A stretch of DNA of 64,000 bases from CAYQQJ01 sp964419935 (GTDB lineage Bacteria > Pseudomonadota > Gammaproteobacteria > Pseudomonadales > Cellvibrionaceae): the NCBI GenBank assembly GCA_964419935.1, contig CAYQQJ010000009.1:1-64000 (forward strand), read 5' to 3'. A model generated the notes under the pieces. That model was not told the origin of the DNA, ran no database searches, and saw only the letters and a program-made list of their open reading frames with translations. Positions 47,463-56,932 of this stretch are shown here, piece by piece. Every line of letters starts with the position of its first letter. Within the stretch, counting starts at the first letter, position 1. The position numbers were made by a program, and so were the translations under genes.

Positions 47463-47578
47463 GCAGACACCCCTGCGCTGCGAATTGGCAGCACCTGATT
47501 CGATCACGCCGCTGGCATGCCAGGGGCGATACCGCTAAAATTGCCATCTGAACCTACATCAATAATGAGTGCCTCCAG

Positions 47579-48301
47579 ATGGGAAGAACTTACGAAAATC
47601 GCAAAGCGTCAATGGCCAAAACCCAAGGCGCCAAAACCAAGGTTTACTCCAAGTACGGGAAAGAGATCTACGTTTGCGCCAAGAATGGCGGGGTCGATCC
47701 GGACAGCAATCTGTCACTGCGACGACTGATTGAAAAAGCCAAAAAAGATCAGGTTCCCGGCCATGTGATCGATCGGGCGATAGAAAAGGCACAGGGTGGC
47801 GGTGGCGAAAACTACGCACCGGTGCGTTATGAGGGGTTCGGCCCCGGCGGCTGCATGGTGATTGTCGACTGCCTGACGGACAATAATAATCGCACCTTTG
47901 GCGATGTGCGCACCGTTTTCAACAAGAATGACGCCAAGCTCGGCGGGCAGGGTGCTGTTGCGCATATGTTCGATCACTGCGCTATTTTTTCTTTTCGCCA
48001 CGATGATGAAGAAACGGTTCTGGAAACCTTGATGATGGCGGACGTCGATGTCTCGGATATCGAAAGCAATGATGGCATGACCACCGTGCTCACTCCGCAT
48101 ACAGAGTTCTACAAAGCCAAGACGGCACTGACCGAGGCTATACCGGATGTTGAATTCGAGGTTGAAGAGATCACCTTCGAACCGCAGACGACAGTAAAAC
48201 TCAGCGACGATGACCTGTCGGAATTTGAAAAATTCATGGCAATGCTTAACGACTGTGACGATGTGCAGGAGGTCTATCACAACGCCGAGTTGGAAGGCTG
48301 A
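47579..48301 (+). CDS. YebC/PmpR (TACO1) family protein, YeeN-type
   Basis: A 240-residue YebC-family protein. The N-terminus MGRTYENRKASMAKTQGAKTK and VPGHVIDRAIEKAQGGG match the YeeN-like branch more than YebC itself; YEGFGPGGCMVIVDCLTDNNNRT and NDCDDVQEVYHNAEL are family-wide. Members were named as transcription regulators, and more recent work on the family implicates them in translation at proline-rich stretches. The gene stands alone, 116 nt after trehalase, with its own terminator. Confidence 0.92.
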   Translation: MGRTYENRKASMAKTQGAKTKVYSKYGKEIYVCAKNGGVDPDSNLSLRRLIEKAKKDQVPGHVIDRAIEKAQGGGGENYAPVRYEGFGPGGCMVIVDCLTDNNNRTFGDVRTVFNKNDAKLGGQGAVAHMFDHCAIFSFRHDDEETVLETLMMADVDVSDIESNDGMTTVLTPHTEFYKAKTALTEAIPDVEFEVEEITFEPQTTVKLSDDDLSEFEKFMAMLNDCDDVQEVYHNAELEG

Positions 48302-48335
48302 TCTGAAGCAGTTGTGTGCAAGTTGCTGGTTCATC

Positions 48336-48369
48336 AAAAAAGGGCCGGGGTGTAAACTCCGGCCTTTTT
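48336..48369 (+). terminator. Terminator after the YebC-family gene
   Basis: GGCCGG (48343-48348) pairs with CCGGCC (48359-48364), extended by A-T pairs between the A run (48336-48341) and the TTTTT that follows. Intrinsic terminator. Confidence 0.85.
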
Positions 48370-48559
48370 GTTTGTGCTGCTCTGGACTGTTTACGGGTAT
48401 TCGAGGCGTTTCGGGTCTGGCAAGGTGAAATAGCGTCGGACATGCCACTCTGGTGAGGTGAGACGCCGGCAGCAGCATCCATTCTTTACTCTGGAAATGG
48501 CGCCGAAATTTCCAATTGCTTCTATACTTATCGATAGAATGCACCCGACTAAAGAATGT

Positions 48560-51500
48560 ATGAATAAATCACCCTGTGGCATAACTGTGCTTCAACCCTG
48601 CGCCACACTGCTGCAGGTGATAACCGTGTTGCTCTTTACCGTAGTATGGGTGGCCAGCGCATCGTCTGTCGCGGCCACCCGTGGAACGGACTTGCAGTTT
48701 ACCCGTCTGCTGTCAGAACAAGGTATCTCCGTGGGAGCGCTGGAAGCTGTTTATCAGGACAGCTACGGTTATATGTGGTTTGGCGGTGACGCCGACAGCG
48801 GCCTGGTTCAATACGATGGCTACAGCTTTACCATACATCGCCACGAGCCGGAGAATCCGCGCAGCCTGAGCAGCAGTATTGTCTGGGACGTTTATGAAGA
48901 TCGTTTCAATGTGCTGTGGGTGGCCACCGATTCCGGCATCAACCGTTTCGACCGGGCGACCGGCGAGTTCACCCGTTTCAAGCCCAATAGCAAGGACGCG
49001 GCCACTGAAGCCTTCACCCGCGCGATTGTAGAGGATGACCAGGGCCGGCTCTGGGTCGCCTCATTCGGTGGAATACTGTGCTTCGATCGTGACAGTGGCA
49101 CCTTCCAGGCCTTTGACACTGACCCTGATGACCCTCAATCGATCAGTTCCAACCAGATACGCAGTTTGTTGCCAGATGGCAATGGGGGGCTGTGGGTGGG
49201 TACCAACACCACAGGCCTGAACCATTTTGATATAAAGACTCGACACGTCAAACGTTATCCCTATGGCGAACACGCGAAGAACGGCACGCGTGGAAGCACT
49301 ATTCTCAGCCTGCATCAATCCTCTGATGGCATTTTGTGGATTGGAACTGACGCTGGCCTCAGCCGTATGAACCCTGTTACCGGTGAAATCACAAACTTTT
49401 CGGAAGACTCGCAGGATCCTGACGCTTTGAGTCAGAATATCGTCGGTGCCATTGCTGAAGATCAAAAAGGTAATCTGTGGCTGGGGACGGAATACGGCTT
49501 GAACTATCTGGATCTCAAGACCGGGAAATTCACCGTTTACCTGCACAATCCCAATCGACCACGGAGTCTGGCCAACAACGTTGTGCGCAGCCTGTTTCTG
49601 GATGACCGGGACAATCTCTGGATCGGTAATTTCCCGGCCGGTGTCAATTTTCTCGACAGCGCCAACGTCGCGTTCTCGACCTATCGGCACGACCCGGGCG
49701 ACAGCAACAGCCTGAGCCAAAGCTCGGTGCTCGCCGTTCACGAAGATGCTGATGGCGGTTTGTGGATAGGCACCGACGGTGGCGGCATTAGCCGATTTGA
49801 CCGGAAGGAAAAGCGCTTCACTCACTACCCCTATCAGCCGGGAATAGCGGGTGCACTGACCGCGGGAGCCATTCTCAGCGTTGAGCGGGCGCACGAGGGC
49901 AAGTTATGGCTTGGTACCTGGGGCGGGGGTGTCAACCTTTTCGACCCCCGTACCGGCAAGTCCAAGGGGTACTGGCGAACAGAGGGTGCGCCTGCAGAAA
50001 ATGTCTGGGCGCTGACTATGGATGGCCGGGGCGATGTTTGGGCGGGAAGTATTGGTGGTGGTGTACAGCGTTACCATCGGGAGGACGACCGTTTTGTTTG
50101 GTATGAACCGAATGTCAATGATCCGGATAGCTTACCGTCCTATGTGGTCTGGTCGGTATTCGAAGACCACGCAGGTCAGATTTGGCTGGGTACCGGTGAA
50201 GGCTTGGCGCGTTATCGACCGGCAACAGACGATTTCGAGACCTTCGCCCACGATCCGGCACTACCATCCTCCCTCAGTGCGGATGTTGTGACTCATATTG
50301 CTGAAGACAGCGCGCACCGCCTATGGATTGCCACCCGTGGTGGTGGCCTCAATCTTTACGATCGGGAGACACAGACATTCAGCCAGATCGATCATGATGA
50401 CGGCCTACCCAGCGACGTCATAGTGTCGGTTGTACCAGACGATTATGGCAACATCTGGCTCGGCACCACCAACGGCTTGTCCCGCTACACACCCGCGACC
50501 GGGCGAATCATGAATTACAATCAGGCCAACGGGCTGCAGGGCAACCAGTTCAATATCGGCTCTGCGGTGAAGCTGCGCAGCGGTGAACTGGTCTTTGGTG
50601 GCATCTACGGTTTCACCTTGTTTGACCCCAGGGATTTTGGCCACACCGGGGAGGCGCCCCCAGTTGAAATTGTCGACTTCGAGATTTTCAACCGCCCAGT
50701 GACCGTGGGTGCGGAAGGCTCCCCGCTGGTCAAAACTATTTCCCAGACACACTCGCTGACGCTGACCCACAAGCAATCGGTATTTTCCTTCACCTTTGCC
50801 GCCTTGAGTTATAGCAACCCCGACAAAAATCAGTATGCCTACATGCTGGAGGGCTTCGAAGACCAATGGAACTATATCGGCAATCGGCGTAATGCCACCT
50901 ACACCAATCTCAACCCCGGCAGCTATGTTTTCAAGGTTCGTGCTGCCAATGCCCAAGGCATCTGGAATAACGAAGGACAGAGCATTGCACTGCACATACT
51001 GCCGCCGCCCTGGCGCACCTGGTGGGCCTATAGTCTCTACGCCTTCATCATCATTGGTATTCTGGCGAGCTTCGTCTGGGCGCAACAAAAAAAGGTCAGC
51101 CGTGAACGGGACATCAGTCGTCGCCTGCAGCAGTTGGACAAACTCAAAGACGAGTTTCTGGCAAACACATCCCACGAACTGCGCACGCCACTGAATGGCA
51201 TCATCGGGTTGGCCGAATCACTGGTCGATGGTGTCGGCGGTGCACAATCGGATATCAGCAAAAATAATTTGCAAATGATTGTCGCCAGCGGTAAGCGGCT
51301 TGATCGGCTGGTCAATGATATTCTCGATTTTTCCCAGCTGAAAGAACAGAGCTTGACCCTGCACAGAAAGCCCGTGGATATGCACGCGCTGGTGCAGGTT
51401 GTGCTGGCGCTGTCCGAGCCACTTGCTGCCAAGCAAAACCTGCAGCTGTCGAATGCCGTCAATCACGATGTCCCTGCGGTATACGCCGATGAAGATCGCG

Positions 51501-53098
51501 TGCAGCAGATTCTCCATAACTTGATCGGCAACGCCATAAAGTTTACCCATGGGGGCACGGTTGCCATTAGCGCCCAGGTCCGTGCATCGGACATGCTGGA
51601 AATTGCCGTACAGGATACCGGCATCGGTATAGCCCCGGATGCGCTGCCAAATATCTTTGACGCATTCCAGCAGGCACAGGGCGATGTTGATCGCAGTTAC
51701 GGCGGGACGGGGCTGGGTTTGGCCGTTACCAAACAACTGGTTGAACTACACGGCGGTACAATTGAGGTGGAAAGCACACCGCAGCGGGGGTCCCGTTTCA
51801 CGTTCAGCTTGCCTCTGGTGATCAACGACAATGTGGTGGTCACACCGTCTGATGATCTCGCTACCGGCAGGGGCCTGGAGAAGACGCACGAAAATTCAGG
51901 TAAACAATTTGTCGATGCCAGCGCACCGGCTATGGGCTATGTTTGCGCAAGTCCCGGCGTTGCACAACACCACATACTGGTGGTGGATGACGAGCCGGTA
52001 AACCGGCAGGTTTTGGTCAATCATTTGCACTTGCAGAATTACCTGGTGACCCAGGCGAGTAATGGCAGAGAAGCGCTGGACCTGGTGGCGGAACAGCATT
52101 TTGATTTGATTCTTCTGGATATCATGATGCCGCAGCTGTCCGGTTACGAGGTTTGCAAACAACTGCGACAGCAGTTCTCGTCGCACGAATTGCCGATAAT
52201 ATTCCTTACAGCAAAAAGTCAGGATAACGACCTTGTTACCGGTTTCAGTTTGGGCGCGAATGACTTCTTGACCAAACCCATCAACCGGGATGAGCTGCTG
52301 GCTCGGGTGAATACGCATTTGCAGCTGCTTGAGATCAACCGCGATCTCGAGAAGAAAATCGGTGAACGTACGGATGCACTTCAACAGAAACATCAGCAAC
52401 TTGAGCAGGCCTATCAACAGCTGGAAAAAATCAGCCTGTCGGACCCGCTGACCGGGTTGAATAACCGACGATACTTACAGAAGTTGATTCCCATGGATAT
52501 TGCCAAGGTCCAGCGTGAATACCGGCGGAAACAGGATGTTGTTCCAGCGCCAGAAACCGGGCAGGATCTGGTTTTCTTTCTGCTGGATATTGATCATTTC
52601 AAACCGGTTAATGATGAACATGGCCACAGCGCCGGGGACCAATTGTTGATTCAGATTTCGAATCTTCTTACCCAGTTGAGCCGCGACTCGGATTGTTTGG
52701 TGCGATGGGGTGGGGAAGAGTTTTTGATTGTCAGCCGGTTCTGCGATCGCGATGAAGCACCGCAGATGGCGGAGCGTATTCGTCAGGCAATCCTAAGCAC
52801 CGTGTTTCGACTGTCGGATGGGCAGGAGCTTCGCAAAACCTGTTCCATTGGGTTTGCCTGCTATCCTTTTGTCGCAGGCTCCCCGTCAGCACTTTCCTGG
52901 GAGCAGGTCATCGACACCGCCGACCGTGCGCTTTACGCAGCCAAAAGATCCGGTCGCAATCGATGTGTGGGTCTGGCTGCGACGGAAACGACCCCGGTTC
53001 ACAACTTGTATCGTTACATCAGTGAGGACATTCAGGGGTTGGCCAATCGCGGAGAGGTGGCTGTTATTGGGGAACGCGAGGATCTTGAGTGGGACTAG
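48560..53098 (+). CDS. Hybrid sensor kinase with Reg_prop propellers and terminal GGDEF
   Basis: A 1,512-residue membrane sensor. In order: N-terminal signal/anchor (about 12-35); about fourteen Reg_prop repeats (LWxGTxxGLxxxD type), enough for two seven-bladed propellers; a Y_Y_Y domain with NQYAYMLEGFEDQW; a membrane helix (about 830-850); HisKA with H872 in SHELRTPLNG; HATPase_c with GNAIKF, DTGIGIA and GTGLGLAV; a receiver with D1187 in LLDIMMP; a coiled coil; and a GGDEF domain with GGEEF at 1384-1388 and an RxxD inhibitory site five residues before. The receiver and cyclase look active. Propeller-type hybrid kinases of this sort usually end in an AraC-type DNA-binding domain and sense glycans; here the output would be c-di-GMP. 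The start is the ATG before the hydrophobic segment; the frame is open 34 codons upstream. Confidence 0.9.
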   Translation: MNKSPCGITVLQPCATLLQVITVLLFTVVWVASASSVAATRGTDLQFTRLLSEQGISVGALEAVYQDSYGYMWFGGDADSGLVQYDGYSFTIHRHEPENPRSLSSSIVWDVYEDRFNVLWVATDSGINRFDRATGEFTRFKPNSKDAATEAFTRAIVEDDQGRLWVASFGGILCFDRDSGTFQAFDTDPDDPQSISSNQIRSLLPDGNGGLWVGTNTTGLNHFDIKTRHVKRYPYGEHAKNGTRGSTILSLHQSSDGILWIGTDAGLSRMNPVTGEITNFSEDSQDPDALSQNIVGAIAEDQKGNLWLGTEYGLNYLDLKTGKFTVYLHNPNRPRSLANNVVRSLFLDDRDNLWIGNFPAGVNFLDSANVAFSTYRHDPGDSNSLSQSSVLAVHEDADGGLWIGTDGGGISRFDRKEKRFTHYPYQPGIAGALTAGAILSVERAHEGKLWLGTWGGGVNLFDPRTGKSKGYWRTEGAPAENVWALTMDGRGDVWAGSIGGGVQRYHREDDRFVWYEPNVNDPDSLPSYVVWSVFEDHAGQIWLGTGEGLARYRPATDDFETFAHDPALPSSLSADVVTHIAEDSAHRLWIATRGGGLNLYDRETQTFSQIDHDDGLPSDVIVSVVPDDYGNIWLGTTNGLSRYTPATGRIMNYNQANGLQGNQFNIGSAVKLRSGELVFGGIYGFTLFDPRDFGHTGEAPPVEIVDFEIFNRPVTVGAEGSPLVKTISQTHSLTLTHKQSVFSFTFAALSYSNPDKNQYAYMLEGFEDQWNYIGNRRNATYTNLNPGSYVFKVRAANAQGIWNNEGQSIALHILPPPWRTWWAYSLYAFIIIGILASFVWAQQKKVSRERDISRRLQQLDKLKDEFLANTSHELRTPLNGIIGLAESLVDGVGGAQSDISKNNLQMIVASGKRLDRLVNDILDFSQLKEQSLTLHRKPVDMHALVQVVLALSEPLAAKQNLQLSNAVNHDVPAVYADEDRVQQILHNLIGNAIKFTHGGTVAISAQVRASDMLEIAVQDTGIGIAPDALPNIFDAFQQAQGDVDRSYGGTGLGLAVTKQLVELHGGTIEVESTPQRGSRFTFSLPLVINDNVVVTPSDDLATGRGLEKTHENSGKQFVDASAPAMGYVCASPGVAQHHILVVDDEPVNRQVLVNHLHLQNYLVTQASNGREALDLVAEQHFDLILLDIMMPQLSGYEVCKQLRQQFSSHELPIIFLTAKSQDNDLVTGFSLGANDFLTKPINRDELLARVNTHLQLLEINRDLEKKIGERTDALQQKHQQLEQAYQQLEKISLSDPLTGLNNRRYLQKLIPMDIAKVQREYRRKQDVVPAPETGQDLVFFLLDIDHFKPVNDEHGHSAGDQLLIQISNLLTQLSRDSDCLVRWGGEEFLIVSRFCDRDEAPQMAERIRQAILSTVFRLSDGQELRKTCSIGFACYPFVAGSPSALSWEQVIDTADRALYAAKRSGRNRCVGLAATETTPVHNLYRYISEDIQGLANRGEVAVIGEREDLEWD

Positions 53099-53158
53099 CC
53101 CGCGACAACCGATAGCTGAAAATGGCGGCGTGTAAAAATTGCAACTTTCAACAACTAA

Positions 53159-54091
53159 CTACTTTCGCAAAATGGTTGGCCCTTGGTCTGCAATATATTC
53201 GGGTAGATGAGGGTTTTCCATTACGATGACGCGCGTTTTTTGTGCGCGGAGTTCTTCCACAACCGTGCCGTAATGCTTGTCAAACAACGCATCCAGGCTG
53301 CCATCTGCCTGGGCCTGGCGCAATCCATATTCTATGCGTTCTGCCAGTATGGGCCGATTGACGCTTACTTGCACAAGAACCGGAAGTGGATAATAAATTA
53401 CCAGGTCAGGGACTATGGCCAGTTCGTCGCGATACGGAGAATTCTGCAGAGACTCTTTTGCTTCAACGCTTCCCAGAGGCAGGTAATCGAACCGCGATCG
53501 CGTCAGCATGTAGTGCAATTGCTCAATGCTTTTGGCGCCTTGCCATTTGAGCCCGCTGTGCTCGAAGATATTCACGTCCGTCCAGGTATTGACCAAGCCC
53601 GCAGTTAGCTCCCGTAAATCCGCCAGTGTGTCGATCTTGCTGAACTTTGGCAGGTCCGCCTTGCGCACGATACAACGGCGGTAACCGAGCAGGCCTCGGG
53701 CAATAGGAATTGGAATGACAATTAGCTGGTCGTCCTGGTTTTCATTGATCATCCAGATGGGCGACGAGGTGAGGTTGATCATCTGGCCATCGTGAATCGC
53801 CCGCTCAACGCGCTGGTTGCTGAGCAACTCGAAGTTCACCTCAAGTGCCAGATCGCCATACTTCTTCCGGCTTTTGTCCAATGCCAATTGAATTACCTCG
53901 GTCTCATGCTTAACGCGCACCGGCGTCATGTCACCACTCCAGAAGCGCGCTTTGACCGGTTGCTCCGAGTCAGCAACAACCGTTACCGCCGCCATTGGGC
54001 ACCAGCTTGTCAGCGCCCACAGGCAAAAATGACCAACGCGGGCGAACCGCGAATGTTTGTGAAGCAGTTTTTTATTTAAAATCAAAGGCAT
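53159..54091 (-). CDS. Periplasmic solute-binding-like protein
   Basis: A 310-residue protein with an N-terminal hydrophobic export segment (about 17-40) and a type II periplasmic binding fold by pattern (family 3 SBP-like: QLALDKSRKKYGD near the start, LADLRELTAGLVNTWTDVNIF, YGLRQAQADGSLDALFDKHYG near the end). No transporter permease or ATPase is nearby, so it may be a sensory or orphan binding protein rather than part of an ABC importer. It converges on the hybrid kinase with 60 nt between the stops. Confidence 0.75.
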   Translation of the reverse strand: MPLILNKKLLHKHSRFARVGHFCLWALTSWCPMAAVTVVADSEQPVKARFWSGDMTPVRVKHETEVIQLALDKSRKKYGDLALEVNFELLSNQRVERAIHDGQMINLTSSPIWMINENQDDQLIVIPIPIARGLLGYRRCIVRKADLPKFSKIDTLADLRELTAGLVNTWTDVNIFEHSGLKWQGAKSIEQLHYMLTRSRFDYLPLGSVEAKESLQNSPYRDELAIVPDLVIYYPLPVLVQVSVNRPILAERIEYGLRQAQADGSLDALFDKHYGTVVEELRAQKTRVIVMENPHLPEYIADQGPTILRK

Positions 54092-54274
54092 AGGGTAAAT
54101 CGCCGGTTATTTGCGGTTTCCTCGTGACATAAGCAAACCATATAGTACAGTTATAGCCTATTTTACGGCGACAGACGGCACCAGAGGCTGACGGTACCAA
54201 CCTCTCTTCGAACGAATTGCGCGAATAAACATCAATGATAGTGGCTGACCCGCCATCACCGAAGGAGAGAGTGC

Positions 54275-54553
54275 ATGTTGAACCTGTCCATCGCGTTTCT
54301 CACGGTCCTGACCCTTAGTGCCGCTGTTTACGCACAATATCGGTTGCCGTTTCATTCGGCGAGCCGGCCCCAGTTGTGGTTTTCTCGGATATTGTTGTTG
54401 GTATTGGGCGGTCTGTTTGGTTGGGTAACAAGCCAACGCTACCCCGGCGAGGGGCTTACGAATGTACTGGTATTTCTCAGCGCCTTTGGCGTTGTGCATG
54501 TGCCCGCTGCGGCGATTCTCTATATCAAGCGACAGCGGCACGAGTGGAAATAG
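54275..54553 (+). CDS. Small membrane protein, function unknown
   Basis: A 92-residue protein with three hydrophobic segments (about 3-20, 34-52 and 62-84) and a basic C-terminus (KRQRHEWK). A good AAGGAGAG lies 6 nt before its ATG. No family recognised. It is 41 nt upstream of the GH20 gene on the same strand and is probably co-transcribed with it. Confidence 0.75.
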   Translation: MLNLSIAFLTVLTLSAAVYAQYRLPFHSASRPQLWFSRILLLVLGGLFGWVTSQRYPGEGLTNVLVFLSAFGVVHVPAAAILYIKRQRHEWK

Positions 54554-54594
54554 GTGCTAGCGCCACCATCAACATCATCAAACGAGGGAAACCT

Positions 54595-56106
54595 ATGAAA
54601 GCGATCACAGCGATTTGCCTGTTGGCGTTGCTGGCAGGCTGTTCGAGCACAGGCAATGAAAGTTACCGCTTGAGTGACAATCAGGCGAACGACTCGGTGA
54701 ACCAGCTCAGTCTGGTTCCTTACCCGGCGTCACTGGAGCAACAGGACGGCCAGTTGGCCCTTGGTCATTACATCAGGGTTCGTGCCGATCGCGGCAGCGA
54801 AACCGCACTGGCTGCACTGCGGGAGCTGCTGGCGGATTTGGAGATGACGGATGAAGTCAATTCCGCACAGACGATCCGTTTGATCCTGATGGAGGAAGAG
54901 GCTGAGGGCCTGGGGAAAGAGGGTTATAAACTGACGATCGATGACAACGTAGTCATTTCTGCCAATACCGATAGCGGGCTCTTTTACGGCGTGCAAACTC
55001 TAAGGCAGTTGTTACCTGCCACCGCCGCTGACAATTATTTGCTGCCGCGAATTGTGATCGAGGATTCCCCTCAGTACGCCTGGCGGGGCAGCATGATTGA
55101 TGTGGCGCGAAGCTTCCTGCCCATCAGTTATCTCAAATCCCATATCGATCGCATGGCGCGCTTCAAACTCAACAAGCTGCATCTGCACCTGAGCGACGAT
55201 CAGGGATGGCGTGTGGAGATCAAACAATATCCAGGGTTGACTGCAGTGGGTGGCGCCAGTGCTGTTGAGGGTGGCCAACCGGGCTTCTATACCCAGGATG
55301 AGCTGCGGGATCTGGTCAACTACGCCGCATCACGCAATGTCGTTGTCATCCCCGAGATTGACCTGCCGGGCCACACCCAGGCGGCGCTGGCATCTTATAA
55401 CGAGCTTGCGTGTGATGATGTAGACAATCTGGAACCCTACAGCCGCCTGGAAGTCGGGTTCAGCAAACTGTGCCTCACCAAGCCGGAAGTCATCTATCCC
55501 TTTGTCAGAAATGTTTTGAGGGAAATCACGGAAGTATTCCCCTCAGAGTATATTCATATTGGTGGTGATGAAATCAAGGACCCACTGTACGGCGAATTCA
55601 TTGGCCGAACCGTGAAAATAGTCAATGAGCTGGGCCGTTCCGCCGTTGCCTGGGAGGAGGCTTCCGTCGCGGACCTGAGCCGCGGTACGCTGTTGCAACT
55701 GTGGAATGATGACTACGATATTCAGCCGGCGCTGGACCAAGGCATACGCCTTATTCTGTCGCCCTGCTCCTATTCGTATTTTGACCACGGGAATTACTCA
55801 GGCCAACCGAATACCTACGATTGGTGTCGCGCGGAAGGTGTTCCGCTGGAACGTGCCTACCAACTTCAACCGGAAGATTATTCTCAGGTCGCTGGCGTTG
55901 AGTCGGCCATGTGGACGGAACTGGTACACTCGAACGAGGCGGCAGATAATCGTTTGTGGCCGCGGTTGGCTGCAACTGCTGAGCTCGCCTGGAGCCAAGC
56001 CGACAACCGCGATTACAGCGAGTTTTTGCACAGGCTGAGTCAGCTGAAGCATCATTTTGATGCAATGGGAATTGGCTACCATCCGGAACCGCATTTGAAC
56101 TGGTAG
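54595..56106 (+). CDS. GH20 beta-N-acetylhexosaminidase lipoprotein
   Basis: A 503-residue enzyme that removes terminal GlcNAc/GalNAc from chitin oligosaccharides or glycans. A lipoprotein signal (MKAITAICLLALLAGC) is followed by the GH20b domain (about 38-140) and the catalytic barrel with VIPEIDLPGHTQAALASY and the catalytic pair D325-E326 in HIGGDEIKDP. The frame is open 73 codons further upstream, inside the small membrane protein gene, but the ATG with the lipobox is clearly the start. Anchoring suggests periplasmic action, probably on chitooligosaccharides. Confidence 0.95.
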   Translation: MKAITAICLLALLAGCSSTGNESYRLSDNQANDSVNQLSLVPYPASLEQQDGQLALGHYIRVRADRGSETALAALRELLADLEMTDEVNSAQTIRLILMEEEAEGLGKEGYKLTIDDNVVISANTDSGLFYGVQTLRQLLPATAADNYLLPRIVIEDSPQYAWRGSMIDVARSFLPISYLKSHIDRMARFKLNKLHLHLSDDQGWRVEIKQYPGLTAVGGASAVEGGQPGFYTQDELRDLVNYAASRNVVVIPEIDLPGHTQAALASYNELACDDVDNLEPYSRLEVGFSKLCLTKPEVIYPFVRNVLREITEVFPSEYIHIGGDEIKDPLYGEFIGRTVKIVNELGRSAVAWEEASVADLSRGTLLQLWNDDYDIQPALDQGIRLILSPCSYSYFDHGNYSGQPNTYDWCRAEGVPLERAYQLQPEDYSQVAGVESAMWTELVHSNEAADNRLWPRLAATAELAWSQADNRDYSEFLHRLSQLKHHFDAMGIGYHPEPHLNW

Positions 56107-56195
56107 TCATGATTCAGTGTAAGTAAAGTGGAATGGCACCCTCTCAGGGATGAGAGCGGCCAATATAACAATAATGGTTTAAAGCGAGGCAAACC

Positions 56196-56804
56196 ATGAC
56201 AAAACGCTTAGTGATAATGCAGTTGTTTCTCATGAGTCTGATTGCTTGCGGGGGATCAGCCAGTGCAACATTGGAAACCGACCGGCCAATGATAACCACG
56301 GCGGAAAGCACAGTGGTAGACAAGCCGACATCAAAAACGTTGATTATTGACTCCAGCAAAGCAGTTTGCCAGGGTGCCTTTCAACAGGTGTGTTTGAAAG
56401 TGCGGGAACCATCTGCGGCGGAGTTCGGTTTTCTTTATGATCCCATCGAAGGGCTGGATTACCAATGGGGACATCATTACCGGGTCGAAATTGAACAGCA
56501 AAACCTATCGCGGCCGCCCCAGGATCGCAGCAGCGTGCAACGTCACCTGACGTCAGTGACACAAACTGCTGAAGATGCCATAGGTCGGCAATATGTCTAT
56601 GACACCGTGCCTGTGACTGACCGAACTTTTACTGTCAATGATGGAATTTATCATTTTCTTGAGCATCCATTTCGTTGCAGCAAGCCACAATGTAGCGCGC
56701 TGATAAATGATGCCCAGAACGCCAGGTTTGTTCAGTTGATATTTGCTTATATTGGCGGTGGCGAGATTGAATTGATCGAATGGCGGGAAGTGGAGGCCCC
56801 GTAA
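56196..56804 (+). CDS. DUF4377 lipoprotein
   Basis: A 202-residue predicted lipoprotein (signal with SLIACGGS). The part from IIDSSKAVCQGAFQQVCLKVRE to EGLDYQWGHHYRVEIE matches the DUF4377 pattern, with its conserved cysteines and an FxYDxIEGxDY-like core. The C-terminal half (SVNDGIYHFLEHPFRCSKPQC region) carries two more cysteines. Function unknown. It follows GH20 by 89 nt and converges on the astacin gene. Confidence 0.8.
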   Translation: MTKRLVIMQLFLMSLIACGGSASATLETDRPMITTAESTVVDKPTSKTLIIDSSKAVCQGAFQQVCLKVREPSAAEFGFLYDPIEGLDYQWGHHYRVEIEQQNLSRPPQDRSSVQRHLTSVTQTAEDAIGRQYVYDTVPVTDRTFTVNDGIYHFLEHPFRCSKPQCSALINDAQNARFVQLIFAYIGGGEIELIEWREVEAP

Positions 56805-56874
56805 TGGACGAGAAATTGGTCCGAACAAAATGAGTAGAAAAAAGAACTGGTGTAAAAATAGTTGATGTATGAAA

Positions 56875-56896
56875 GTGCCCTCACCCATGAGGGCAC
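56875..56896. terminator. Shared hairpin between convergent genes
   Basis: GTGCCCTCA (56875-56883) and TGAGGGCAC (56888-56896) pair perfectly around a 4-nt loop, between the convergent DUF4377 and astacin genes. On the - strand it is followed by TTTCATAC, a weak U tract, so it can serve at least the - strand gene. Confidence 0.6.
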
Positions 56897-56932
56897 GTAA
56901 AGAAGGTGCAAAAAACTAATCACCCTTCGCCA

